A stretch of 64,000 nt of DNA. Origin: Cryomorpha ignava (lineage in GTDB: Bacteria; Bacteroidota; Bacteroidia; Flavobacteriales_D; Cryomorphaceae). This document shows, in pieces, positions 7,613-16,618 of the stretch (positions are counted from its first letter, which is position 1; every line of letters starts with the position of its first letter). The notes under the pieces were generated by a model. It was not told the origin of the DNA. It made no database searches and saw nothing but the letters and a program-made list of their open reading frames with translations. The stretch covers positions 231,400-295,399 of the forward strand of contig NZ_JAAGVY010000002.1 in NCBI RefSeq assembly GCF_010686655.1. The letters run 5' to 3'. Both the position numbers and the translations under genes were made by a program.

Positions 7613-8044
7613 ATGAATACTTATCCATTAACCACAAATCACTTTCAAGTTGAGTGGGGCGGCACACGGATGGGATTTACGGAAGTATCCGGATTGTCAA
7701 TTGGGATTGAACCAATAAATTATCATGAAGGTTCTTCTAAGGAAAACTCCACCCAAAAAATGCCCGGTAGATTAAAATATGATAATGTCATTTTAAAAAG
7801 AGGTATTGTGATGAGCGACAATGAGTTTTATACTTGGATGAGTACAATTAAACTCAATAAGATTGAACGGAGAGATTTAACTATTTCATTACTCAATGAA
7901 GACCATGAACCGGTTATGGTTTGGAGATTGAAAAATGCTTTTCCAATAAGAATTGAATGGTCGCCTTTGAGAGCCGACGCCAATGAAGCGGCTATTGAAT
8001 CAATTGAGATAAGCCATGAGGGAATGACTGTGAGAAATGATTAG
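7613..8044 (+). CDS. Phage tail tube protein, gp19 family (orphan)
   Basis: 143 residues with the gp19/T4-like tail-tube pattern: FQVEWGGTRMGFTEVSGLSI near the N-terminus, EPINYHEGSS, then LKYDNVILKRGI and DNEFYTWM, and a C-terminal AAIESIEISHEGMTV. Homologues form the inner tube of phages and of extracellular contractile injection systems (Afp1/Pvc1 type). The usual neighbours (sheath, baseplate, spike, tape measure, AAA ATPase) are absent, so it is either a solitary relic or moonlights elsewhere. The family call is firm; activity as part of a tail is not supported here. Confidence 0.85.
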   Translation: MNTYPLTTNHFQVEWGGTRMGFTEVSGLSIGIEPINYHEGSSKENSTQKMPGRLKYDNVILKRGIVMSDNEFYTWMSTIKLNKIERRDLTISLLNEDHEPVMVWRLKNAFPIRIEWSPLRADANEAAIESIEISHEGMTVRND

Positions 8045-8207
8045 ACTCGTCTTTCATTTTGTAATAATTGTCGCTGTATATAATCTGTTATACTCCACTA
8101 GATCATTATGACCACTAAAGAACGCTTGAAGGAAGTAGGGTTAACCTCCAATTCTAAACATCACCTCATACCGCTTGTTGCATTAGCAACTTATTGAAAA
8201 CTCAAAC

Positions 8208-9263
8208 ATGTCAGAAAATACAAAAGCATATGGTACCGACGGTGCCAAAAAAGATTTAAAATCTCGTGAAATTAAACGCAGAGATGTAACCAAAGAAGAT
8301 GTAAAAATCGAAATTTTATATTGCGGGGTGTGTCACAGCGATATTCATGCTGCACGCAACGATTGGGAAAATTCTACCTATCCGCTGGTGCCCGGTCACG
8401 AGATTGTGGGAAAGGTTACAGAAGTAGGAAGCGATGTAAAAAAATTCAAGAAAGGCGACTTGGTGGGAGTAGGCTGTATGGTAGATTCTTGCCAGGAATG
8501 CGGCGCTTGCAAAGACGATTTAGAGCAATTTTGTGAAGTTGGTATGGTGGGAACCTATAATGGAAAAGACAAACATACCGGCAAGCAAACCTTTGGCGGA
8601 TATTCAACACAAATAGTGGTGAGAGAAGAGTTTGTTTTAAATGTTCCGGAGAATTTAGATATTAAAAAAGTAGCTCCTCTACTCTGCGCGGGAATCACCA
8701 CCTTTTCACCCTTAAATCACTGGGGAATAAAGAAAGGCGATAAGGTTGGCGTTATTGGTCTAGGCGGTTTAGGCCATATGGGAATCAAGATTGCACATGC
8801 CATGGGAGCAGAAACGATCATGATTACAACCTCGCCGGAAAAGGCTGAAGATGCCAAGCGACTTGGTGCAGACTCTGTGCTGATCTCTAAAAACGAGAAA
8901 GAAATGGAGAAGCATCAGGGTACTTTTGATTTTCTATTGAATACTGTTCCTGTTAAGCATGATATGAACCCTTATTTAAAACTTCTAAAGCGCGATAGTA
9001 CAATGGTGATGGTAGGTGCCATTGAACCGCTGGAACCCATGCATGGCGGAAATTTGATAATGGGAAGAAAAAGAGTTGCCGGTTCATTGATCGGTGGCAT
9101 TAAGGAAACCCAGGAAATGCTTGATTTCTGTGGTGAGCACAATATTACGCCAGATGTAGAGATGATAGAAATGAAAGACATCAACAAAGCATTTGATCGG
9201 GTTACAGACAGCGATGTTAAGTATCGCTTTGTGATCGATATGCAAAGTTTGAAAGACGAATAG
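8208..9263 (+). CDS. Zinc-dependent NAD(P) alcohol dehydrogenase (CAD/YahK type)
   Basis: 351 residues, the usual length for the cinnamyl-alcohol-dehydrogenase-like MDR family. Catalytic zinc ligands are in CGVCHSD and GHEIVGKV. The structural zinc site has four Cys in DSCQECGACKDDLEQFC. The Rossmann motif is GLGGLGHMGIK, and the C-terminal half has MVGAIEP and GGIKETQEMLDFC. The enzyme reduces aldehydes to alcohols, usually with NADPH. It is monocistronic and shares a strong bidirectional terminator with the convergent DJ-1/PfpI gene. Confidence 0.93.
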   Translation: MSENTKAYGTDGAKKDLKSREIKRRDVTKEDVKIEILYCGVCHSDIHAARNDWENSTYPLVPGHEIVGKVTEVGSDVKKFKKGDLVGVGCMVDSCQECGACKDDLEQFCEVGMVGTYNGKDKHTGKQTFGGYSTQIVVREEFVLNVPENLDIKKVAPLLCAGITTFSPLNHWGIKKGDKVGVIGLGGLGHMGIKIAHAMGAETIMITTSPEKAEDAKRLGADSVLISKNEKEMEKHQGTFDFLLNTVPVKHDMNPYLKLLKRDSTMVMVGAIEPLEPMHGGNLIMGRKRVAGSLIGGIKETQEMLDFCGEHNITPDVEMIEMKDINKAFDRVTDSDVKYRFVIDMQSLKDE

Positions 9264-9276
9264 AGTCGATCTAAAT

Positions 9277-9322
9277 CAAAAAAAAGAGCCTATACTTTCA
9301 CGGTATAGGCTCTTTTTTTTTA
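9277..9322. terminator. Bidirectional intrinsic terminator
   Basis: AAAAGAGCCTATA pairs with TATAGGCTCTTTT around a short loop, with A-run and T-run on both flanks. It lies between two converging genes and can stop transcription from both sides. Confidence 0.9.
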
Positions 9323-9329
9323 ATCAAAC

Positions 9330-10007
9330 TTATTTAAGGGCATCAAATAATCTTTCGGCTACCAATTTAGATGAGGCCGGATTTTGACCGGTTATCAAAT
9401 TTCCATCGACTAAGACGAATTCAGACCAATCAGCTCCTTTTGAATAGAACCCACCATTTTTTTTCAGCATATCTTCTACCAAAAAAGGAACAACATCGGT
9501 TAATTCTACCCCTTCTTCTTCTGTATTTGTGAAGCCCGTTACTCTTCTACCTTTTACCAATGGCTCTCCATTTCTATCCTTTACATCTTTTAACGCTGCG
9601 GGGGCGTGGCATACAAAAGCTATGGGTTTCTTTTGCTCATTAAAAGTCTCAATTAATTCTATCGATGTTTTGTCCTGCGACAAATCCCATAATGGTCCAT
9701 GTCCGCCGGGGTAAAACACGGCATCATAATCTGCAGCTTTCATATCTGCCAGTTTATGCGTGTTATTTATCATTTTCTGGGCATCTTCGTCTTTGTGAAA
9801 TCTTTTTGTCGATTCAGTCGCCGCATCCTCCGTGTCACTTGTCGGATCGATCGGTGCCTTTCCACCTTTTGGTGTAGCCAGTGTAATGTTAACACCCTTA
9901 TCTATTAAAATGTAATAGGGGCCAGCAAATTCTTCTACCCAAAAACCAGTTTTCTTTCCGGTATCGCCCAATTTATCATGTGATGTTAATACAAATAGTA
10001 CTTTCAT
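9330..10007 (-). CDS. DJ-1/PfpI family protein (Hsp31/glyoxalase III-like)
   Basis: 225 residues with the class I glutamine-amidotransferase-like fold. The nucleophile elbow is FVCHAPAAL (Cys133-His134). The conserved Glu is in WVEEFAGPY (25-26), and YPGGHGPLWD (99-108) contributes to the pocket. This subgroup (type 1 glutamine amidotransferase domain-containing, Hsp31-like) has members acting as glutathione-independent glyoxalase or deglycase/chaperone, protecting against methylglyoxal. No signal peptide is present, so it is cytoplasmic. It faces the alcohol dehydrogenase across a shared terminator; both could belong to carbonyl stress defence, which is inference. Confidence 0.9.
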   Translation of the reverse strand: MKVLFVLTSHDKLGDTGKKTGFWVEEFAGPYYILIDKGVNITLATPKGGKAPIDPTSDTEDAATESTKRFHKDEDAQKMINNTHKLADMKAADYDAVFYPGGHGPLWDLSQDKTSIELIETFNEQKKPIAFVCHAPAALKDVKDRNGEPLVKGRRVTGFTNTEEEGVELTDVVPFLVEDMLKKNGGFYSKGADWSEFVLVDGNLITGQNPASSKLVAERLFDALK

Positions 10008-10296
10008 TTTTTATCTTGTTTTTAATCAAATTGCGATACTTTGCTACAGCAATTTTTGCCACAGCTTAATGTTGACTAATACAACCCGAAAAAACCAAAA
10101 TTGTTAACTCATTTATGATTTTTCATTTCCATAATTGATAAAGTACAACTGTAGCGTGACTGATCTTATTTTTACTAAACCTTATGCCTTAAATTTAGAT
10201 TTGGATAAATTAATAAGAATGATAAACCCTTCATTCGGAGGCAGCACTCTATCTAAAAGAAAAAGAAATAAATTTACCGTTAATCATTAATCAATA

Positions 10297-10905
10297 TTGA
10301 AATTGAACAGAATCCCTTTTTTACTTGTTTACAGCAGAATATTGATAGCCGTTATAATAGCTGTATTGGCTTTAACTAAGGTCGTTAATCATACTATTTG
10401 GATAGTGGTTCTAATGTCTATAGGATTGATTACAGACGTTTTTGATGGTATAATTGCCCGGAACTTAAATGTTTCAACTGAAAAGCTGCGAATCTGGGAT
10501 TCGAACGTCGATCAATTTTTTTGGATAATAACCATTGGTTCAATATTCTACTTAAATAGTGACTTTGTGAAAGAGAACATAATGTGGATAGGAATTATCA
10601 TAATTCTTGAACTGTTATGCTACCTCATTAGCTATTTGAAGTTTGAAAAGTCCATTGCAACCCATAGCTTACAAGCTAAACTTTGGACGCTCATTCTACT
10701 TGTTTTTTTAATTGATTTAGCTCTGAATGCTACAAGTCAAATCCCTTTTTTCAGTTGCATTTTAATCGGTGCTACCTCTAGAATTGAAATAATATTAATA
10801 ATCGTGAAATTAAAGAAATGGACAACCGATGTTCCTTCCGTTTTTGCAGTTTCAAAAATCAATGCAGGAATCCCTATCAAGAAAAACAAATTATTTAGCA
10901 GTTGA
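10297..10905 (+). CDS. CDP-alcohol phosphatidyltransferase family protein
   Basis: 202 residues, apparently starting from TTG at 10297. Several membrane helices are seen (about 8-28, 32-50, 70-85, 93-112, 128-145). The active-site signature DxxDGxxAR is present as DVFDGIIARN, followed at the right spacing by D and D in WDSNVDQ. The Gly expected eight residues after AR is replaced by Leu. The family transfers a phosphatidyl group from CDP-diacylglycerol to an alcohol acceptor such as glycerol phosphate, inositol or choline. Which acceptor is used here cannot be told, and the Gly loss may affect activity. Confidence 0.8.
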   Translation: MKLNRIPFLLVYSRILIAVIIAVLALTKVVNHTIWIVVLMSIGLITDVFDGIIARNLNVSTEKLRIWDSNVDQFFWIITIGSIFYLNSDFVKENIMWIGIIIILELLCYLISYLKFEKSIATHSLQAKLWTLILLVFLIDLALNATSQIPFFSCILIGATSRIEIILIIVKLKKWTTDVPSVFAVSKINAGIPIKKNKLFSS

Positions 10906-10956
10906 AAAGTGCTGGTGATTATGATATTAAAAAAAAAATCTCAACTATTAATTTGC

Positions 10957-11307
10957 CTATGTAATTATCTCTACGATTCCCCATGCCACCGCTAACCATA
11001 TTGATAGAATAACAGACGACCCAAACCCTTTCGTTTCAAAATCGCCGCGAAATTTATCCACGATTTCTATCACAACGGCATACGCTATAGTTCTTGTAAC
11101 AATTCCAAGCCCGATCAACCAAAATAAGCCGAGTGTGAGAACATTAAAAATTAGCGTAATGAGCCAGCCGATTATAAACCCCATAATCATAATGGAAAGC
11201 GCTGTGTAAATGGCGGCTTTCTTATCTCTGATGTTAATCGTACTCATAAACTTCGAGGCAAGAAGTAGCACAATGGGTGTTGCAATAATTTTAAGAATAA
11301 TTTCCAT
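10957..11307 (-). CDS. Small integral membrane protein (holin/YvlD-like)
   Basis: From the internal ATG at 11307 the product has 116 residues. It is almost wholly hydrophobic, with four probable helices: IILKIIATPIVLLLASKF, AIYTALSIMIMGFIIGWLI, LTLGLFWLIGLGIVTRTIAY and a C-terminal SIWLAVAWGIVEII. A start at 11355 would add 16 polar residues and looks less likely. The layout recalls the phage-holin-like YvlD family (another member is at 58465), but the match is weaker. It is downstream of the YihY gene on the same strand with a 34-bp gap to the longer start, so it may be cotranscribed. Confidence 0.6.
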   Translation of the reverse strand: MEIILKIIATPIVLLLASKFMSTINIRDKKAAIYTALSIMIMGFIIGWLITLIFNVLTLGLFWLIGLGIVTRTIAYAVVIEIVDKFRGDFETKGFGSSVILSIWLAVAWGIVEIIT

Positions 11308-11389
11308 ATCAATTTTTAGTATTTCGTTGTATCCAGTCAGCGTTACTTTCGGCACCTATAAAAGTTGTCGAATGTTATGTAATCCGTGT

Positions 11390-12511
11390 TTATAGCTTTT
11401 TTTTCACTTGTCTTGCTCTGTTTGAAGTAAAACCACTTTCCATATCCTTTCTTCGCATATTTCTCTCTAAAAGCTTTTCGTATAATTCAGCTTCTTCCCG
11501 GTTTCCGGCTATTCTATGTTCTATATGAATATCCTTCTTTTTAATGTGGGTATGTGGCACCTCGTCGCGTATAAAAGTCGCTTTATTGTTTGGCATAATG
11601 CTGTGTCCATACGTATTGGCATATACCCATGTAAATTCGGCTCCGAAAAACAAGATGAGACATGAGTATGAAACCCACAATAAAATAAGCACCATAGATC
11701 CTGCTGCGCCGTAGGTAGAGCTCGGATCGGCCGAACCAAAATAGAGACCCAGTAAGTATTTGCCGATTGAAAATAGCACAGCAGTTAGCAAGCCGCCTAC
11801 CCAGACAGATCTCCATCGGATTTTAGCATCGGGCAAAAATTTAAACAGCAAGGTGAATAGTACCGTTATTACACCAAGCGACAACACTTCACCGGATATC
11901 ATTGCGATATACACCGATAGTTCTGAAAAAATCCTTTCCAGATATCCGTTTAAAAGTGCTAAAACTGCCGACAATGCAAAACTTACCAGTAGTAAGAATC
12001 CCACAACCATAACAAAACCAAAGCCCATGATCCTGTCTTTAACCAATTTTTTAAAACCAGCGTTTTCAACCTGCTTCAAGTCCCACACAATATTCAGCGA
12101 AAGCTGCAAATGATAAAACACCCCGGTAGCACCAAATATCAGCGTGGCCAAACCAATAATGGTAGAAATGAAACTCTTATCACCACCCTGGGTGCCTGCA
12201 ACAATTTCTTGAATAGAATCTGCCGCACTTTGACCTATTGCGTCCGCAATCTCATTGGTAAGTCTGCCCTGCACAATGTCATTGCCCCAAATAGCACCTA
12301 CCGTATTGATAATCACCACCACCAATCCCGGTAGCGAAAGTACCGCATAGTACGCCACTATGGCGCTTAACCTCCACGGGTCATCAGCATTCCATTCCTT
12401 ATAAGTTCGCTTTAGCAGTTCTGGTAAATGCTTAATCCTAAATTTTTTATGTTCAATTATTGCCGCTTTAGCCATTTTGGTAGGAGAGGTATTGTAGTGT
12501 TGTTTTCGCAA
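11390..12511 (-). CDS. YihY/BrkB family inner-membrane protein
   Basis: 373 residues. A basic N-terminal helix region leads to the diagnostic DDPWRLSAIVAYYAVLSLPG segment (about 41-60), then six membrane helices and YGAAGSMVLILLWVSYSCLI with FFGAEFTWVYANTYG near residue 300, followed by a charged cytoplasmic tail of about 60 residues. These are hallmarks of the YihY/virulence-factor-BrkB family, once misnamed RNase BN; its transport function is not established. The size is in the long range for the family because of the tail. It is probably the first gene of a two-gene unit with the small membrane protein downstream. Confidence 0.9.
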   Translation of the reverse strand: MRKQHYNTSPTKMAKAAIIEHKKFRIKHLPELLKRTYKEWNADDPWRLSAIVAYYAVLSLPGLVVVIINTVGAIWGNDIVQGRLTNEIADAIGQSAADSIQEIVAGTQGGDKSFISTIIGLATLIFGATGVFYHLQLSLNIVWDLKQVENAGFKKLVKDRIMGFGFVMVVGFLLLVSFALSAVLALLNGYLERIFSELSVYIAMISGEVLSLGVITVLFTLLFKFLPDAKIRWRSVWVGGLLTAVLFSIGKYLLGLYFGSADPSSTYGAAGSMVLILLWVSYSCLILFFGAEFTWVYANTYGHSIMPNNKATFIRDEVPHTHIKKKDIHIEHRIAGNREEAELYEKLLERNMRRKDMESGFTSNRARQVKKKL

Positions 12512-12945
12512 TGCATTACAAACTCTTAGCCAAAAGAAAAGTTTATAATTGCTGAAGTGCAGATTCCCGCGCTCAATGCTCTCAAACGTACAATATATCC
12601 ATAAGCTTGTTCGGAAATGAGCGGTTGCTTTATAGACTTCTTTTGAGGTTCGGCTTCCGCCAATGATAACTTTGTGTGTAAAATTACCCCATTGAACGTG
12701 AGAAGTTTTGGACAGAATTGATACTTCGGTTGTGGCAAATAAAAGTTGCGTTTTTTTTAAGACCTAAGTCGCTTTGTATCCCACAATTTGCTGATGAGTA
12801 AATCCATTTTCTCAAAACAATATAGATCGTGAATGGTACACTTGGAACTTTCAGACAGCCAATATATTTTTATCGCCTGTTCACCTTTTAACAGGTTGTT
12901 CGATATGCCTTTAGTATTCCTAATACCAACAGTTCAACCGAAAAG
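12512..12945. other. Intergenic region, nothing recognised
   Basis: The 434 bp between the YihY start and the secreted protease start diverge and should contain promoters for both. Weak open frames here have no family resemblance. I see no repeat or RNA. Confidence 0.4.
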
Positions 12946-13446
12946 ATGAAAAAGCTACTCGTACTCCTGTCCATCACACTCACCCTTTTTGCCGCAGTGG
13001 CAAGTGGCCAGATAAACCGGCAGGAACAGTCTATGTGGTGCTGGGCCACGTGTATTCAGAGTTCGCTCTATCAAGGCAATGTGGAGCAGTCGCAATCTGC
13101 AATTGTATCGCGCCTTACAGGATGGCCTCAAAACCGGCCGGCTGCAATCGATGAGGTAATTTCGGTATTGCAATCGTATAAATTTCGTGCCTGGTCGGTA
13201 GGCTATCCCGCCAGTCCGCAACAGTTGTATAGCACACTCTCAGACGGGTGGAAGCTAATCGCCTTTGTAAATCCTATGGACAATCCAACCGTAGGTCATT
13301 TCATTATGCTTCAGGGTGTTACGCCCAATGGTCTGATACGCGTGAGCGATCCTGCTGATGGACGCACCTATGAGCAAGATCCCCAGACTTTGTACAATGG
13401 GTGGAAGTGGAGCCGGTCTATCGTGGTGGGAATGCCGGTGAATTAA
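12946..13446 (+). CDS. Secreted papain-like cysteine protease (C39/C70-like)
   Basis: 166 residues with a cleavable signal peptide (1-21, ending AAVASGQ). The papain-like triad is visible: Gln28 and Cys32 in QEQSMWCWATC, His118 in PTVGHFIMLQG and Asp135 in IRVSDPADG. This arrangement matches small papain-like proteases of the AvrRpt2 (C70) and C39-like groups. The mature part is only about 145 residues, a minimal domain with no pro-region, and no T9SS tail, so it is probably periplasmic or released. It stands alone. Substrate unknown. Confidence 0.8.
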   Translation: MKKLLVLLSITLTLFAAVASGQINRQEQSMWCWATCIQSSLYQGNVEQSQSAIVSRLTGWPQNRPAAIDEVISVLQSYKFRAWSVGYPASPQQLYSTLSDGWKLIAFVNPMDNPTVGHFIMLQGVTPNGLIRVSDPADGRTYEQDPQTLYNGWKWSRSIVVGMPVN

Positions 13447-14058
13447 AAAAAATGAATTGGTATACCTTGAAGAAATCTCGTCTGCCTTTCGGCGAATGAG
13501 AGGTGATAGCATAATCTAAGTCCAGCCAGAAAAGCTAAGATTTCCAACCATCATTTACTCATATCGTTCCTGTATTTGAATGATAAGAAACTTCATCTTA
13601 GAGAACTGAAAAATTCAACTTCTATATACCGATTAGCCCATCAATAAGCAGTGTACAACACATTTCGCAAGAGTCATTCTGTAAGATTTACATCGATTAA
13701 ATCGCCGCAGATTTGAGTCGGCTATCTATCATAAAAACAAATACTGGCAGATTATTAGAAGAAAGGAAAAGCAACAGGATTAAATAGTATTTTCGACGGT
13801 TTAAATACTGGCCTCTGGTAATTTAAAGACGCAACTATTATTATAAAGGAGAATACCTAAAGCTTATTTTATATGATGAATTGGAAAATATACGATCCTT
13901 TAGGGAAATAAGGTGCACTCGATGTATTTTACTAAGCACTCCACTACGACACGTGGTAGAATGAGCCTTTGGGGGTTCAGCACATGAGTGGCGCTTTTTT
14001 AAATGCTGGGCAGCCAAAAAAAAAAACGAAAGTCCGAAAATTAAAAAAGTCTAAATGA
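13447..14058. other. Intergenic region without recognisable gene
   Basis: 612 bp, AT-rich, with stops in all frames and no homology I can read. A GTGGT/ACCAC-like imperfect inverted pair occurs near 13940-13970, too weak to call. Confidence 0.4.
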
Positions 14059-14070
14059 ATGGAGTCAAAA

Positions 14071-14841
14071 ATGAAAAATAAATTTCTTTTATCAGCAACA
14101 TGTTTTGTAATTGGTTTTTTTGGTTTAGCAACATTCGTGAATGCCCAGGCATTTATGGATTTTGAATCTGGTTTCGTTTTTACAGGTTACAATAACGTGC
14201 GGATTCCTGGTGATGCTGGAACCTTATTTTCTCTAAAAAATGATTTAGAGCCCAAACCAAGCGCTTTTATTCGAATAAGAGCGGGATATACAATTAAATC
14301 GAGGCATACGGTATCACTTTTATATGCGCCTTTAACCGTGAAATCAAATGGAGCGACAAATAAGGAAATTTATTTTGAAGATGTAATTTTTGCTCCAAAT
14401 ACCTTTCTCAATGCAAGCTATAAGTTTAATTCATACAGGATAACTTACCGATACGATATTGTAAAAAAATCAAAAATTGAATTTGGTTTGGGCTTTACTG
14501 CAAAAATAAGAGATGCCGAAATTGGCCTTAAGAGTGAGGGATTATCTGCTTCAAAAACAAATGTAGGGTTTGTCCCCATCATAAATTTCAGGCTCCATTG
14601 GAAAATGAATGATAAAATTGGTGTGCTCTTCGAGGGAGATGCCTTGGCCGCACCGCAAGGTAGAGCAGAAGATATTCTGCTTGCTGGAACATATAAATTT
14701 TCAGATCAGTTGTCAGTTCGTTTTGGATATCGAATTCTTGAAGGGGGAGCAGGTAATGATGAAGTCTACAACTTTACGTTGTTCCATTACGCTTCTGTGG
14801 GTGCTTCTTATACTTTTAATAGCAAGTTAAAATCAAAATAA
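14071..14841 (+). CDS. Outer-membrane beta-barrel protein
   Basis: From ATG 14071, 256 residues; an ATG four codons earlier (14059) is possible but MKNKFLLSATCFVIGFFG is the natural signal peptide start, cleaved after VNAQ. The mature protein shows alternating amphipathic strands ending in aromatic residues (FIRIRAGYTI, SYRITYRYDI, IEFGLGFTAK, INFRLHWKM, LSVRFGYRI) and closes with HYASVGASYTF, typical of small Bacteroidota outer-membrane barrels. No substrate or specific family can be read. It is monocistronic. Confidence 0.75.
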   Translation: MKNKFLLSATCFVIGFFGLATFVNAQAFMDFESGFVFTGYNNVRIPGDAGTLFSLKNDLEPKPSAFIRIRAGYTIKSRHTVSLLYAPLTVKSNGATNKEIYFEDVIFAPNTFLNASYKFNSYRITYRYDIVKKSKIEFGLGFTAKIRDAEIGLKSEGLSASKTNVGFVPIINFRLHWKMNDKIGVLFEGDALAAPQGRAEDILLAGTYKFSDQLSVRFGYRILEGGAGNDEVYNFTLFHYASVGASYTFNSKLKSK

Positions 14842-15077
14842 CTGAAAAATGCCGGTTATATACTAATCTACCACTATTCGAATGGTTTGCATGAATTAGA
14901 ATTTATAATAGATTTCAAGTTTGGTCAGGGCAGAAGCGGGCTCTTAAGGATATGCTTTACTAATGAGGCTATCATTTAATATTCCTGGTTGGATGCTTTA
15001 GGGTCGTATCTAATTTAAGTTTACCTGCTGCGAATAAAGCAATAAAACTTACCGCCGAACGGTTACCTTACCTTATT

Positions 15078-15303
15078 TGCTCAATGGTCCATACTTTCAA
15101 ACATTTCTTCTGCCCTTATCATTTTTATAAGCCACCCTGTTAAATTGGGAGAATCAATTACAATAATTGATAAGGAATTTGATATTAGTGGACGCGTGTC
15201 AGACATTGGGCTGTTCTATGTAATTTTGAAGACCGATACAAATGAAAAAATTATGATTCCCAACAATATATTCTTACAAAAAGCAACAAAGATAAGTTTA
15301 TGA
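15078..15303 (+). pseudogene. MscS-type channel fragment (N-terminally truncated)
   Basis: The plus frame ending at 15303 reads FAQWSILSNISSALIIFI then HPVKLGESITIIDKEFDI, GRVSDIGLFYVIL and IMIPNNIFLQK, the end of TM3 plus the beta domain of a small MscS-family protein. No start codon or TM1-TM2 region is found upstream, so the gene has lost its 5' half, or the frame is broken before about 15078. Its TGA overlaps the next ATG as ATGA (15300-15303), showing the original operon junction. Confidence 0.65.
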
Positions 15304-15881
15304 AAATTATAACTTTAATTCTATCAATAGGCTTTTTATTACTTTTATCAAATGCTTTAAAGGCACAGTATAAATATGAAAGAGAATACAGAATAAAGTC
15401 CGAAATGATTCCGCAATCGGCGCAAGCCTTTATCGATTCAATCGGTCCCGATTCAAGAATAAAGTGGTATAAAGAAATAAGTCTCGACGCTGTTTCCATC
15501 GAAGCCAAATTTAAACACAATAAGAAAAAATTTAGTGTTGAATTTGATACATTGGGAATTTTACAAGATGTAGAATTTATAATAGAATCAAGTGAAATAC
15601 CACCAGTTGTCTTTAACAAAATAGAACAAAAACTTGATTCTCTTTATGAAAAATGGAAATTTCAAAAGATACAAATTCATTACAGCGGAAGCCATAGCGA
15701 TATCTTAACTTCTATACATAAAAATGAACCAGGCAACGCAGTAAAGGTTTATTTCGAGATAGTCTTAAAAGGAAAAAATCCCGGAAACACCCAGGAATAT
15801 GAAATTACTTTTAATGCACAAGGAGAGATGCAACATATTCAAATGATAATACAAGATGAAGCCGACCACCTTGAATATTAG
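15300..15881 (+). CDS. Periplasmic hypothetical protein
   Basis: 193 residues with a signal peptide (hydrophobic 4-20, cleaved near LKAQ). The mature protein is charged, with a repeated beta-type pattern (VSIEAKFKHNKKKFSVEFDT and VKVYFEIVLKGK then YEITFNAQGEMQHIQMII) that suggests two PepSY-like units (a beta-lactamase-inhibitor-like fold), though this is a pattern judgement only. It is coupled by ATGA to the MscS fragment upstream and overlaps the DUF2490 gene by 26 bp downstream, so it is the middle of an operon. Confidence 0.75.
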   Translation: MKIITLILSIGFLLLLSNALKAQYKYEREYRIKSEMIPQSAQAFIDSIGPDSRIKWYKEISLDAVSIEAKFKHNKKKFSVEFDTLGILQDVEFIIESSEIPPVVFNKIEQKLDSLYEKWKFQKIQIHYSGSHSDILTSIHKNEPGNAVKVYFEIVLKGKNPGNTQEYEITFNAQGEMQHIQMIIQDEADHLEY

Positions 15882-16554
15882 AATTAAACTGCTGTTGGCT
15901 CTTTTGTTGGTTACAGCCTCAAAAACGGTTTTTGCACAAATCCCAACAAGGGTTGGCTTTTTACCTTCCATAAATTACAATCACAAATTAAACACCAATT
16001 GGGATGTAAATCTCAAATACGAATCAAGGCATTTTGTGTATAACAACAATACTTCGGAAAGTAGAGACTTTAATTATAATTATGGATTAAGTGATTTTTC
16101 GGCACTGGTGGGAAGAAAAGTAGGCCTAAATTCAAAAGTTGTTGCAGGGTTTTTAACACGTATAGAACCTGATATAGTAGTTTATAGAACGATTCAGCAA
16201 TTTATATTTCAAACCAAATTAGCGTCTTTTCGGTTGGCACATAGAATAGCTGCTGACCAAACATTTTCGCCTGAAGAAAACCCTGAATTCAGATTGAGAT
16301 ATAGGGTAAGCGCTGAAATACCATTATCAGGTTTAAAAGTTGATGTTAAAGAATTTTATATCAAGTTTAATACAGAGTTACTCAATAGCCTCCAAAACGA
16401 TGAATATGATTTAGAATTTAGGGTAGTTCCTAATATAGGTTATGTAATCAATGATCAACAGAAAATAGAATTGGGACTGGACAATCGTTTCGATTCATTG
16501 ATTGACAATGAAACTCGTTTAACTTCTTGGATTTCAATAAATTGGTACCTATAA
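15856..16554 (+). CDS. DUF2490 family outer-membrane protein
   Basis: 232 residues with a signal peptide (cleaved near VFAQIP). The mature part has the DUF2490 pattern: WDVNLKYESRHFVYN, LVGRKVGLNSKVVAGFLTR, RLAHRIAADQTF then EFRLRYRVSAEIPLSG, and a final strand WISINWYL ending in a hydrophobic residue as in barrels. Members are beta-barrel proteins of unknown function. The ATG lies 26 bp inside the preceding gene, so translation is coupled. The calcium/sodium antiporter follows after 64 bp and probably shares the transcript. Confidence 0.8.
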   Translation: MKPTTLNIRIKLLLALLLVTASKTVFAQIPTRVGFLPSINYNHKLNTNWDVNLKYESRHFVYNNNTSESRDFNYNYGLSDFSALVGRKVGLNSKVVAGFLTRIEPDIVVYRTIQQFIFQTKLASFRLAHRIAADQTFSPEENPEFRLRYRVSAEIPLSGLKVDVKEFYIKFNTELLNSLQNDEYDLEFRVVPNIGYVINDQQKIELGLDNRFDSLIDNETRLTSWISINWYL

Positions 16555-16618
16555 GAAAATCGTATAAAGCAGAGATGCACAATATGAATTTGGCACATTT
16601 AAAAAAATATAGAATAAT

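Noticed and set aside
8045..8207. GTTATACTCC at 8088 and a 29-codon frame at 8108 as another cassette
   Set aside because: No partner motif in reverse complement nearby and the small frame has no supporting feature.
11521..12334. Several overlapping antisense or out-of-frame frames in the YihY gene
   Set aside because: No motif, and the YihY frame explains the region completely.
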